DNA from: Clavelina lepadiformis
Lineage: Eukaryota > Chordata > Ascidiacea > Aplousobranchia > Clavelinidae
NCBI RefSeq assembly: GCF_947623445.1
Contig: NC_135244.1
Coordinates: 20,212,860-20,276,859, forward strand
Reading direction: 5' to 3'
DNA: 64,000 nucleotides
Shown here: one piece after another, positions 1-12,596 of the stretch
Layout of the letters: each line of letters begins with the position of its first letter
Numbering within the stretch: position 1 is the stretch's first letter
Made by a program: the position numbers and the translations under genes
Notes under the pieces: model-generated
The model's input: only the letters and a program-made list of their open reading frames with translations
Database searches by the model: none
What the model was told of the DNA's origin: nothing

Positions 1-3000
1 TATAAATCGTATAGTATCTCGAAAAAAAACTATAAAAGTTGTGTATATTCTCTCTATACTGTATGGTCTATTTAGTATCAAAGTTAGCACAACTGAATAA
101 GAAGCCAACAATTTGGAAATCCAACTATTTTTTGCGCATCATGTGCGCTGAATCTTTAAAGTCAATGAATGCCTGTATATTTTGAAAGCATATTTTTACA
201 AAAAATTTTTAATTAAGCTAAGTATATAGATTTGGTAGCCTCATAGTCAGCGGTTTATCTCGTTAAGGTAAAATTTCCCCCAAAGCTCTATCTTTTGCGT
301 GATGATAGGAAACAGCTGATGTAACAAGATTCAACGTGGCAGTTTGATTCAAGATTCAACGTGGCGCAGTTTTGACAAACGCCACATAATTTCGAAATGA
401 ACTTACAAAGGAAGCAAACACGTTTGTAATCAAAATTCTACCCAGTTTTATATTCTTTGCTTACTCAACAAACTTTTAATTTCTAACATGTAATGCCTCA
501 GGACCGTATATGGGGTGATTTGTCCCACCATACTCAACTCACATCGACCACACGCCTCTACTTCGGCTGAACTAGAACTAAATGCGCTTAGAATTGTGAA
601 GACGCCCATGCCTATCAAGAAAATTTAAGTCAAACACGCTTCGACGTGTGAATAACAAGAGCATAGAAATCATGATTTGTCAAGCGTAGATAATCTCCTA
701 TTTTATGAGTCTGAGGTCAAAAAAAAGTAAGTAACAAAAGGCTTACACACAGTGGCAAATATGTGTGTTGCCAGTAATTCTACGCAGCAGCGGATAAGAC
801 TATAGACTATAGAGTATAGAGTTTCAAACCAGCCGGGGTGGTCCGGCCAGCCTTGGGCCACCTTGGCTTAAACACTTCATTTTCTAGACAATAAGGTTTT
901 CCAATTCGTTAAAGTTTACAAAATGTGATCTTAAAAACTGCAATATTTTTTTTTCAAACGAAATTTTTCTTTGCGTGTCATCTTGAGAAGTCATCCATGT
1001 GACACCACTTCTCACATTTCTCCTTTGGTGGGATAATCCTTTGAAAACGAAACTTTTTCCGGGGTTAGCCGTTGAACTGAAATAATTTTTTTAAATTTCA
1101 TATCGTCGTTTCTGGGTTGTTCGCTTTATGTGGCAAATAATTCTTAGATCTTGATGGTGATTTTAGTTGTTATTTTTAATTATAAGTTTCATAATGTCAT
1201 TACATACAAGAGAACGATTTTCAACAACAAGTTCGATTTTCCACTAAGCGATATTCAGCTTTCATGGACCTTGTAGCGTTTTACCGGTAACAATACCACA
1301 GCTTTCTATCTGTGTTGTAACATGTACCAGCATCATGACGTATTGGATATGCACAGCACCTGAAGTCACTGGCGCCTATACCTAAAACCTCTCAAGCGTA
1401 ACGTAAATAACTTATAGAAATCAAAGAAAAACCAAATACAAGGAACAGTACCTTCTATTACAAAAACAAGTACAAAAGAGCGGAGTAATCAATTTCCCAT
1501 ATAAATTCAAAAATCATAAAGTTAACAAACCGTTGAACTAGGCAAAGCTTTGCTGTCAGTAGTTGTGTATTCAGACGATGCGATATGTCTTTATTCTTCT
1601 TACACAACGGATTTTACGAGGTCTTTCATGCGCTGATATTGTGATTCGTATCATCATGCTAGTCGCAGGAAGCATCACGAAGTGACGCCAACTGAACTGC
1701 TGACCCCAGTTGCAGCGCATTCGAAATTTAGCGTTCTCTCGTCTTACTACTTTGATGTGGTGGCAGCGATTCGGCGAAACTAAACAACAAATCAAAACCT
1801 TTCGTGCGCAGCCTTAGAAGTGTTTCCGATAAACATGATAAAAGAAATTGTAAAAAGTATCAACCGCTCTGAAACAAGAATCAAAAAGTTAAAACATATA
1901 TTAGCGTTTCATTTTTATCTCACCTGAAAAAAGGAGGAGATGCAGCTGTGCAAGTAAAAGATACCAAGTATAGAAAGTTCGATTTAAACATTATTGGTTT
2001 TGTGCGTCTATTTTATATCTTGTATCTTCTTGTTAATTTTTATTGTTGTATTTGGACAAGAAACGGACAATTTTGTTTAAACTTTATCCCTGTTATAACT
2101 TATACTAGTCTAATTTAAAAGGACTATGCTCTGTGTAGTGCAGACCAAAGACAACAGATCGAATTTCTTCACAAGCTTGTTATTTGCTCTCCTTTTACTG
2201 ACCCATGCAAAAGTTGAAGTTGAACACGTGGTGTTTGTTGTCCATAGATCACAGGATATACTCACGTGTGTTCTTGCCTTTGTTGTTGCAATAAAACACA
2301 ACCAGAGCTTCATGAGTTAACTCGACTTGGCTTAGTTATAAAGATAAAATACCTCAAAGTCACTTTTTCGATTCATGTTAATTGCTCATGAAAATGTTTG
2401 CGAACAACTATCAATAACCCTAAACTTATTGATTTAAAACTTTGATTTACTCGGCGTTTTTTTGTTTCATCAGAACAAATTGGCGACAGTTACATCAAAG
2501 TAATCCCAAGAATTATTCTTTGTAATAAAAATACCAAAGTAATTTGCCTTGTGGGTCGGTTGTTGTAGGCCAAAGAACTTCAAATATGTAAAGTGGTTTG
2601 TCAACGGAACCTTATAGTTAGGTCATAAAGCACGAATTTATATGATCAAAGTACTTTTTGTAGCAGACCTGCAGTTAAATTTAAATTTCTGCCTAAACCA
2701 CAGAAGGCGAAACAACGGTTGCTAACAACCTCCTGGGTCAAATGAGTTCGCTTAAAAAGGTCTAAAAAACATAGAGTGGAATGTTACTATAATGTTACTT
2801 TGATTCAATTGAACAAAATCAAATTTTTATTTTGGACAAAAAGTTTGGGTCGGATACATTTTTATGTAGCTACGTGTAGCATTCCTGGCTTTAACATGCG
2901 TATAGTAGTTTAAAGTTGCGTGTTAGCTATCTGAAGAAAATTTATTTCTCGTCTCGCAAAGGGAATGGCGAAAGTTCTTTTACTATTTTTATACCAAATT

Positions 3001-4820
3001 GCCTTCTTTTATTATTTCCATGTTGTAAAAATTTCAAGTTATTATCCTTTTTATTTGTATGCTTCAAATACAAATGTGAAACCTAATTTACACCAATATA
3101 TCTCCTACAAAGTTTATCACTGATATTTCCTTAGATTTTCATAAACGACTGTTTACTAATTTGCCTTTGAGCTTGACGAGCAGTGACAGACAGTTCTTCT
3201 AAACACTTCCAGTTAATATCATCTTGTACGCGATACCTTCTTGACTATAATTGCTATAATTGACTACAAGCTCTGAGGTTAAGCGTGATGTTTGTTCCAT
3301 CGTCAGAAAGTGTCAAAGATGTCACAAAAATAACAGCAACCAAGATTTCATTTACAAAAGAACGATTTTAATCACATGTTTAATCTTACTTAACAATCTG
3401 TTAATTCTAACAATTAAATTTAAATATCTTGGGTCTGAAGTTTACGATACAAGTAAAAAGAGAAAACTTGATTTTACTGTTGTGTGCAATATATGCAATA
3501 CCACAAGGTGAAGTTACGTTTTATGATACAGCATTTCTGTCGCAAAGGATAAATATGAATAAATTTCAAACTGTTTTAAAGCGGTTTTTTTTTTCAACGT
3601 CCTTACGAAAACCGAAAAAGATATGCAAAATGATGAACATATTTTTGTATACACTGAAAACCTTTAACACGTTTTAACGCTTTATCACTTTAAATAGCGC
3701 TTTAACAATGGCGATTTCATAATGGAGTCGCCCAAACAGCATAAATAGTTTCGAGTTTATTATAATATATAACTACTGTAAGTATACAGTTAGTATAAGC
3801 GTTAGATTAAGTTTAGTTCGAACTTCTTTAATTTGTTTTCAAACGAATTAACTTATGTCTACATTTTCTTCGATAAAGTCTGTGCTCTGCAGTTAAACGA
3901 TATCATACAACCACAAAAACAACAGCTTGACAGCAATGCGGACTATAAGACTTTGCTTGGCAAATAGGCTGAGGTTACTTATAGCCAGAAGTTCTAGTTT
4001 TAAATTCATTTTAAGTTTATAGAAAGTTGGTTTTGTAAACATTGGTTTGGACTTCACTAAAACCTTCAACAAAATTACAAGCTTATTGAATAAGTCTAAG
4101 AAAACGACAAAGAGATATTCTGAAAAGAGGTTTTCAATGTTTCCTAAAACGTGTACATTTTAAATGACGTAAACCAACGTTAATTTTTTATCATACAAGC
4201 AGCAATCGATAAAATGTTTTATCTAAATGCCAAACAACTTTCCTCTCCCATTGCAATATTGGATCGAACTTCGGCAAAGTGAACACTTGTACGCTAGAAA
4301 TGATAATTTAAACAGTTCTTAAAACGATATGTCATGCAATAAAGTATCAAAATTAAAATAAGGATTTATGTATGATGTTAATTTGTAAATGGGCTATGCA
4401 TTTAGAAATGCTTGCATTATATACGGTAACAAATAATGTATATAGCTTATATAAGTAAATGTGTAAATGCATTAAATTAAACGTCTATATAGGACATTTT
4501 TTACTCCATATACTGTATATTTGTTATAATTATTTATTATTTACAAGTATTTATGTAATAATAAATTTCATTTATTTATTTTTGTTTTATATTCAAGTAT
4601 CAAAATTTATGTGAAATTATATTTGTGAAATTTGTGAAATTATACTTGTATAAGTTTAAATTGTTATTGTAAAATGTATTATTAACATTTTCACGTGATT
4701 TGAAACCAAATAGAAAAAGTTTAATTAAATAGCTATGAAAACCTAATTTGAGTTATTCGATAAACAATAATGTATATGAAGAATGTATATATAGCAATTT
4801 AAAGTATTTTGCATTTCGAA
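1..4820. other. Gene-poor AT-rich stretch
   Basis: I find no gene I can support here. Short open frames exist (for example about 2126-2320 on plus, with a leucine-rich stretch near its start, and 3260-3511 on plus, opened by TTG), but they lack recognisable domains, splice partners or a second copy elsewhere in the window. The stretch 4440-4760 is especially AT-rich. No copy of the upstream block that marks the genes further right was recognised. Confidence 0.5.
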
Positions 4821-5151
4821 TTAAATTGTATTTTTTGTGCCAAAAATCTTATTTGTAAAGTCACGCAAAAACTCACCAATTTTTCTTTTTGTTCTGAAAA
4901 TTCCACAGCTACGAACAAACTTTCGGGTGTTCGAGTATCGATCACAGATGTGAAATCTCTTATGAAGGATACGGCACAACTTTAAAAGAGAAGGCTTTTT
5001 TCTACGGACCCTTCTGCTTCGCTTCTTATACGTTCCTATGAGTTGTTTTAACTTGGCAATTTTCAGACCACTCCGTGCCGACGCGTTAACTCTCCTGAAC
5101 CCACGTCTGCGCGCTGCATATCTTGCACCTTTTGGGGGCGCGATATGTTCT
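4821..5151 (-). CDS. Orphan terminal exon of a very basic protein (partial)
   Basis: An open frame of about 110 codons follows a good acceptor (TTATAATTTCAG at 5152-5163, minus strand) and ends at a TAA at 4821. If entered in phase 1, like the other genes of this window, it reads EHIAPPKGARYAARRRGF onward. The product is rich in Arg and Lys with four Cys (LCRI, HICDRY, RSCGIF) and hydrophobic residues spaced along possible amphipathic helices (FRTKRKIGEFLRDFTNKIFG). No family is recognised. The upstream exon was not found; no clear signal-peptide exon is visible between 5152 and 6100. GC content of the exon (about 42%) is above its surroundings, which supports coding. It could be the C-terminal part of a secreted cationic protein, but that is a guess. 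Confidence 0.4.
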
Positions 5152-5881
5152 GAAATTATATAATTTAACTTGTGATAAAAAACCATATATATAGAACAAA
5201 ACGACTATAATGGTTTTAGAGGTTAACAGCATTCACTTCATTAAATAAGACAATATATCCCTTTGGCGTCTCTCCTGAGAAGATTGCCTTTCAAGTTGTG
5301 AGGATCAGCGTGCTTCAAGTCTGAGTTTATTTGGGAAACCGGTCGGTTTTACACACGCTATATTTATGTTCCAACATCAATATAATATTCACATTGTATT
5401 TTTCCAACTAAAGCAGTGTATGGGTTAGTTTGTTTTAATGCTTGCAACTATACCACCATAAGCGTCACGACTGGAAAATCACTGAAAAACGTTCGATGAA
5501 AAACGGCCTATTTCCAAAATTGAAGCAAGATTTGCGCTTAAGCATTTCGTTGTCAAAACGCAAAATCGTTGCCACAAGAACTACTTTAATATTCAGTTGT
5601 TTGCAGACAAATGAAACAGACAATAATAAATTCCAAACACAATTAAGCTAACCCAAAAGATATACGTTTTGGTAATTGTTCTTTGTTTGTAGGAACTTAA
5701 AATATTTTTAAGAACCAGATAAAAATCTTTGCTTGATAATGTACACCTAGTTCTTTTTTTATACCATACATAACCAACTAATTAAACTTGCTTACAGTGT
5801 AACGTTAACTTACTTCTATGTCTTTTGAGCTTTTTCGTGTTCGAAGTGATGATGAAAGTTGCGAAAAAAAGAACAAGCAAG

Positions 5882-6058
5882 ATGAAGATTCTCATTATCT
5901 TTTCGCTCCAGCTTACAGTATTAAGGGATCAAGGATATCCTATAAAACAAGAACCTAAGAAGGCAATCCAGTGTCGTCCAACTAACGCTAAACAACGGCC
6001 AAAGTCTAAAATCCTGCGGTATATTAATGATTTCATACCGAAGTCGCCTTTACATTAG
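5882..6058 (+). CDS. Possible small secreted peptide (58 aa)
   Basis: The frame starts with a short hydrophobic segment that could be a signal peptide (MKILIIFSLQLTVLRDQG), followed by a Lys/Arg/Gln-rich stretch with a single Cys, and ends with TAG. The upstream in-frame ATG at 5825 would add 19 residues before the hydrophobic part and so seems less likely. There is no second copy in the window and no recognised domain. It may equally be a chance frame; only transcripts would decide. Confidence 0.2.
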   Translation: MKILIIFSLQLTVLRDQGYPIKQEPKKAIQCRPTNAKQRPKSKILRYINDFIPKSPLH

Positions 6059-9050
6059 CAATGCAGCATAAGAGTTGTTGATTAAAACCATGCTTCGACC
6101 TAAGACACCTGAGGCTCTTCAACGGTTAATTACAATCAAAAATAGATGAGAAAAAAAGGCAGATTTCATAGAAATTTTTGCGTTAAACGCAGTTGATGGC
6201 TGCTGTCTTACGTTTCGCAACAGGTCGCAGCGGATGTGGTTTCGTTATTATGACCTGTAAGACTTAAATGAGTAATGTCTGGTTTGACTTGACGAATAGT
6301 CACTTACTGTATATATAGCAAGACGATACAGCAATTGCATTTAAAATAAACAGAACATGCACATTTTATCAGAAGTAAACGTTACAAGCCACAGCCTTTT
6401 TGTCATTTTTCTCATAAAATAACTGCAAGTATAAACTAACTGCAACGAAATCATGACACAGTATGTGCCAGACAAGTATAGATCTAAACTATGTGTTGAT
6501 CGGATTTTTACAGGTTAAAGTTAATTTACCAGTAATTTTTGTTCCATAGATATGATCAGTTTGACGCAGAAGATTATTAAAGCGATAAAATATGTATTTA
6601 ATATGCTTTCAAATTATATATAATCTTTCTGAGCAAACCGCCACCATTTGAATTAATTAATCGGTTTGACATGGGTAAGCCCAAGTTACTATACGTTTGT
6701 TTAAGCTGCAGATTTAAAAAAACTTTTTTAAGACATTAAGCTGCTGATGGTTTACTTTAAAATGTAAATTTCTTGCGACTTGCGTCTCGCTTTCGAGGGC
6801 TCTGAGCTGAGTAAACTAACTCTTTGTTATTTGCTTTAAACGTCGGTTTGAGCTCACGACTACATAAGTGAAATGAATTACTGTAATTATAGTCAAAACA
6901 AGACCGCGTCCTATCTACAGAACATGGCAATCATGTGCAGAGAGTCATTAAAAGTGTCGACGGTCACCAGTCATTCGACAGGGGTGCACCAAATAATTTC
7001 TGGCGTGTTAATAGTCCATGGACTGAGTGCCACTGGAAGATATCTTTAAATATTAATGTCGGGCGTTGTCAGTATTACAATATATACAATATATACAATA
7101 TATACAATATTATTCACAATATCGAAAGGTTGGCTTACCTATTTTTATGGAAAAGTTTGAAATATTATAATAAGTTGAACTTGTATTGTTTGACCGGTTA
7201 ATCACATATAATGATAGACAACTCATTTTTTATGCGGACCCAATCCATTAAATTCTGAAACACTTCAGACAGCTTCACATTTTCCACATGTTTAACTAGA
7301 GTTGGCAGACCAAACGTTGACATTTCGTAACCACCAAACTGTTGAATTGAATGATTGACATTTTTTTTAAACCGGACTCGTGGATATGCGATTTAGATCC
7401 CAATCCGTGAAATTCGTCACGAGAAGAAACGTTTGCCTGAAAAACATTTTGCGCTATATTCTACGTAACAGCCCCATCTGGACTTTATTTAACAAACAAT
7501 GCATCATACCATGCTACAGCTGGGAAGGTTTATTTGTCGGATATGTAATCTTCTCCTTACAGGATGACGGGTTTCTGGGTGGGTTGCTGCTTATTAAAGT
7601 GGACTATGGTCTCGTAGTAAATGTATTTAGGCCATCTTCAGTGTTCTTTAGTGCTTGTCTGTTGCATCAAATGTGCATCAAATGATAATGTCATTTAGGT
7701 AGATTAGAACACAAATCTAATATTTCAACGGGTGCGAAAATGAAATTTGAGGACAAGCCTCTAGGTCAAAACACTCAATCAAGATAAAGGATTGTCGAGT
7801 ATGGAGGCATTTTCCGATCACTTAAGGTTTAACATCAACATTTGTTGGATTGACTCCAATGAAGAAAATTAGAACCAGAAATATTTCTGGAGTTAGCAGG
7901 TGGGTCGAAATAAAGTGATGGCAACGACATTATATGGTAATAAAATAAACGATCGTTTGTTATGTCATGTAATGGTAATTTTTAAATCAATAGTCTGACC
8001 TTGCATTATACTTTATTTGAAGTTGAGTCATTTTAAGCCGACTGTCCAAAAACACTTAATTAACCAGGGTGTGGGAAAACAAAAACATTGTTGGATGTAA
8101 AATTGTGTCTGTTTCGAAACGCCCGGTATGACGTAAGCAATATACCTAGTGAGACACTTTGTAGTAGAGTTTATGCATCATTTTTTTAAACAATACCGTT
8201 TGATATCGTCTATATATGGCTTTGTTGTTACACGGTTTTTAGTTTGTATTCATGCAATCCTCTTTTAAAACGTTTATGCTATACCTAAATTTGTAGCTGA
8301 AACAAGATTTGTGCACCCTACCAACAAAAGTATCCACAACACTTTAAGAAAATTCATTTCATGTTAAATCTCTGACTTAATTTCTCATTTCTTCATTTCA
8401 AATCATTTCTCCGATTTTTAAAACTGTGAAGAGAATTCCATCAAACATTACATACATAAATTTGTGTTTAAAATTCAAAGTTAATAAAATAAATGAGAAA
8501 GGATTTTTCAGTATACATTAAAGGTACATTTGCCCAGAAAACGAGGGCATGTAAAAAATCTTTTATTTTCGGAGTAATTGTTCAAGCTAAACTTTGCCAA
8601 AATTCATTTCTGTTATTCCATACACATTACTTTATATTATACTTGTCAAGTTGGCTAGAAAATTATGCAATAACGTAAGCGTATATTTCTTACAGTTCTC
8701 CAGTAATTCAACCCTTTTGCTATTTGTAATTATAAACAATTTATATTTTTAACAAGTCCCTTCGGCAGCAACTGTTTGCCGCTACCACACTGCGCAAATA
8801 AAAAACAGAAACGATACAGCAAATAAAATGATGTTATTCAAAAAATGGTGAGACAAGGGTTTGCCAATCAAGTTTTAACAACATATGACCATATTATCGA
8901 CGTAATTTTAGTAAAATTCTTATTTGATTCAACCGCTTAAATTAAAAACGCAACGAGTTTCGCGCAACGTAACTTGCCAATCAAGCTTTAATCTTGCTAG
9001 CAGCTAGAATTCTACGCCTTAAAAATGTTGAAAGGAACCTTGTTCAATCT
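6059..9050. other. No supported gene
   Basis: Open frames at 6935-7201, 7380-7685 and 8493-8678 have no recognisable features; the first runs through a short tandem repeat. Nothing else is seen apart from that microsatellite. Confidence 0.45.
7074..7112. repeat. Microsatellite, about four 9-bp units TACAATATA
   Basis: The unit TACAATATA is repeated head to tail about four times and ends in ACAATATTATTC. It makes an Asn-Ile-Tyr run in one frame, which is not evidence of coding. Confidence 0.85.
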
Positions 9051-9054
9051 TGGT

Positions 9055-9120
9055 TTGCGTGACCTTCTGTACCCCAGGCGTAAAACGGGACTGGCAAAAC
9101 CAAACCTTGATTGGCGAGGA
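9055..9120 (+). promoter_or_regulatory. Shared upstream block, copy 1 (diverged)
   Basis: The text TACCCCAGGCGTAAAACGGG, then CAAAACCAAACCTTGATTGG, matches the core of the block found before the other cluster genes. It is about 510 bp upstream of the adaptor-like gene at 9629 and in the same orientation. This is the most diverged plus-strand copy accepted. Confidence 0.5.
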
Positions 9121-9628
9121 AAACAGTGTTAGTCCCGTTTTTCTTAGCTATAAGCTGTGAGGAATGTAGATTTTGTTGTATCATTTTATTGGATGGTTTT
9201 AAACAAGAAGGGAAGGTTGGTGTATTCTGCAAAGTTGGACAGAAGCTGCATATTATCAAAAATGCCGTAACTATATTGAGGTGCATTGCTGTACAGAAGC
9301 GCAGTTTCTTTTATGCAAACCACTGTTTTAAAAGGAGAAAATGTTTAACTGTTAATCTTGAGGGTGTATAGATGAAATTTAAGAACTTATTCATATAAAG
9401 TTCTAATTACTGTGCAGCATGAGTTTTACATTGGTGAATAGCCTACAGGCGAATTATGTATTTTGTCAGTTCAAATGAAACTGTTCAATATAGTCTGATG
9501 ATTCCATTATTATCAATAAATGATGGGAGAGTGGGGTTGCTTTATGTAAGTGATTCTTGTACTCTGACCGGGCCTGTCATTGCAGATTTCACAAGTGTTA
9601 AGATCAACCTTTTTATTTAAAATTTCCC

Positions 9629-10067
9629 ATGCCTGAGTCAGATATCCAGAAAACTATCAATCGACTTTGGGCTGGATTAATTGGTTTTATAATTTTGTGC
9701 CTTTTGGCATTATTCATCCATTTTTATTGTAAAAGCAGCAGGGTATGTAAATCCTGCAAGCCGCGCATGTCCTGTGAGAAAGACGAAAGGTGACAATTTT
9801 TGCAATTAAACTCTCGTTTATTGACATGTAAAAAGTTTTTATATTTTTAAATATCAAGGTATTATGTAGACATATGATGTATTTGCATGTAATTAATCCT
9901 AAGTACATTTCAATTTTTTTAGAATATCTACAAGAACATACTTTGCCTCAGATTTTAAGCGGGAATCCTTCAAACCAAGATTTAAAAACAAATTTTTTTC
10001 CTCGTACGCGCCAATGAACAATGTTTCGTTTGAAACAAAAAGTTGCAATAATGAATTTTGGATTTAG
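9629..10067 (+). CDS. Adaptor-like single-pass membrane protein, 101 aa, two exons
   Basis: Exon 1 runs from ATG 9629 to 9789 and exon 2 from 9923 to TAG at 10065-10067; the intron has GT (GTGACA) and a T-rich acceptor (CAATTTTTTTAG). Joined in phase 2 the frame is open throughout. The protein has a short N-terminus (MPESDIQKTINRLW), one membrane helix (AGLIGFIILCLLALFIHFY, about residues 15-33), a Cys-rich juxtamembrane segment (CKSSRVCKSCKPRMSC), then a 48-residue tail rich in Phe, Lys and Ser. The helix followed by closely spaced Cys is also the layout of the genes at 13361 (-) and 27528 (+), and the position about 500 bp after a copy of the shared upstream block fits too. The tail has no acidic repeats or ITIM-like motifs. 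An alternative donor GTATGT at 9743 would end exon 1 after the helix. No family name can be given. Confidence 0.55.
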
Positions 10068-10700
10068 AGTGATGAAGATGTTCCCATTTTTTAATTTTGC
10101 TTCTTAACTGCGTTTTTCGTATGTTTGATATTGAATTAATGATTTTACCCCAAGTTTATGTTGTTACACATTTATTACATGTTGCGTTTATTTTACTTTA
10201 TCTTTGCAATTATGTGAGTACGTCAAATTTCCATTTGCATTTTATCTTTCTCTCGATGATGCATCTATGAAAAAAGTTATAGCACACTGTCGTGAGCTTT
10301 TTTGAGCAATTTTCAATTTTTTTAATGTCAATTTAGTGCAAGTTTTATGTGCATTATCTGAAAGAGAAAATATGACTTTTTTACGCTTTCTAAAGCAGAA
10401 ATCAAATGTTCTTTAGCAATAGGTTATGTCCAGTGTAGTGTCCAGTGTCCAGTGTAGTCAGCGTATTTGTGCATCTAACAGCCACAGCATGTTCGATCAT
10501 TGGCAATGATTTCTGGGATACTTTGAAATTCCAAGTATTATTTGCAAGGTTTCATTTCTAAAAAGATAAATAAAAGAAAACTTAGATAGCTTTATAGAAT
10601 GGTTTGTGCAAAGCCTTAAAATGCACAAGCAACTTTCTAATACATTTTACAATAAATTAACATTTAGGAAGTATCTAAACAGAACCTACCGAGAGTATGT
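10068..10700. other. No gene seen
   Basis: AT-rich sequence after the adaptor-like gene. A small tandem repeat of GTCCAGTGTAGT-like words sits at about 10429-10458. Nothing else is supported. Confidence 0.4.
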
Positions 10701-12596
10701 AAAATAATCACGGAGGAAATTACAACCGATGACCAGAAAGATCTGCGCTATACTGTAATTAAGAACCTCATCCATTTATTTAATTGTGACGACAACCAGC
10801 AGGCGTATACAATATTATTCCATAATTTTGCTTTGTTTGCTTCTGAACCGGTTAAACTTCTACTTATTAAACTTTATATTTTACATGTTCTTGCCGTTTT
10901 TTAAATTTGGAATTTGAATCTTTAAACCGCAATATACGAAACATTGGAATGTTTCCAGATATTTCGAAATATTGTCTTGAGGAAATCGCTTTGCGTGAAA
11001 AACTTACATACTTTGCAAGCATCTGCAACATATGGCCATCCGTTTAAAATTAAAAGATATTGTTTATGTACAAAAAAGTAGCTGTATAACAAAATGACTC
11101 AAATACAATAATTTGTGTGTTCTTTGTGTTGCTGACCATGCATATTGACGTATTGTTGTGTAACAAAACTATGTCACTTGTGATTTATATATTATCTTAT
11201 GTTTTTCCGTTTTTCATGTGTTAATTCTCTACTTGATGTGCGATGATTACTTCACGATGCTTTGCTTTTAGTTGATTACTTGCGATTATCATTGTTTATC
11301 TCACGTTTTGTGCGTTCTTATCTTAACCGTAGTTTGACAGGTCACATTTTGCATTCTATAAAATACGTTATTAAGTGATTTCAGCGGGTCGGTTTGGTTT
11401 TGGTCGTGGGAGCTGTTTCATGAAATAAATTGCTTTTTTTGGGTTTTACCGATGGTGTGATGGTGATGGATGGTGGGAAAACAACCTGGCACCAGAAGGC
11501 AAGAATCTTCGGTTACAGTTGTATGTGTATTAAAACATTCTATACGTTCCACACACTACAAAGGTTTGCTATTTATCCTCAATCCTTCCACAAAAATATT
11601 CTACACACATACTTGGATTTTAATGCACTAAAGAGTAGTAGAAATGCGACATTAAATAAAAGTTAAACTAAATTCCGCGTTGTACTATTGCACGTTATAA
11701 GATATTGCTTAAAATAATCTGTAAAGTGTTAAGAACAACCTGTATTGTTTATTAGAAGAATACGAGTTTTACGCTGTTATTCCAAAAAAACATTTAACAT
11801 CTTTAACAAGACTGTATTATCCTGTCAGTGATAACTTAAATCAAATTTTCAATTTCTCACTTTGAAACTTTACTGGATACTTCCCATCCAAAATTACTAA
11901 AAGCTCAAAACGTTTAAAAGCATCATGAAAAAATTAACAATCCGGTGTGGATGTCTATACACTAACTACATAGCTTTGCAGTCAAGACGCTTCAGCCACG
12001 ACAAAACTGCTTAGTTAATTTTTCAAAAAACTTATATTACTTTCTTTAAAACGACGTGATAAAATGTACATACAAACAACAAATTAATTGTCAATGATCG
12101 TTAAGTTACTAAAGATACATTTTAAATTCTATACTGAAACAGACAAATGCAGCATGATAGTATTGTGAAAGTTTCTGCTTTGTACATATATCAAAGACAA
12201 TTTCTTTCCAACAATGGGTTGTATCTTTCTATGCAGCAATTTTAACGCGCAATAAAATGAAACACAAGATTTCAGCCAATGCAGTTATTTACAACAGCGT
12301 TGTAAAATAAACGTAACAATAAACGTTTAACAAAATACAAATGCTACAAAAATATCCGACGACTATAAAACAGCTATACATACAAAAACTACAGTATTAT
12401 GATAAAAATTCTAAAAGATTACGTTAAAAATTGCCCATCACAAGGTTCTTGTTTCTTTTTTACGTTTCAATGCCATTCTCAAGGAATTATAGATCAGTAA
12501 TTAACCGGCAATCAAAAATTGCGCCACACGATGAACGATTTCCTTGTCTTTCTCTTTGTTTTGTAGGATTTTTGTTTTTAATAGAAAGCTGATTTT

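Noticed and set aside
1-9000. Search for tRNA, rRNA or CRISPR-like arrays
   Set aside because: Nothing with a tRNA B-box plus cloverleaf, rRNA landmarks or regular spacer-repeat pattern was noticed here or elsewhere in the window.
11430-11666. 78-codon frame, mirrored at 29026-29262 with three residue changes
   Set aside because: It opens with TTG, lies in adaptor 3' flank where non-coding DNA is equally conserved, and is not kept in the third relative near 43190.
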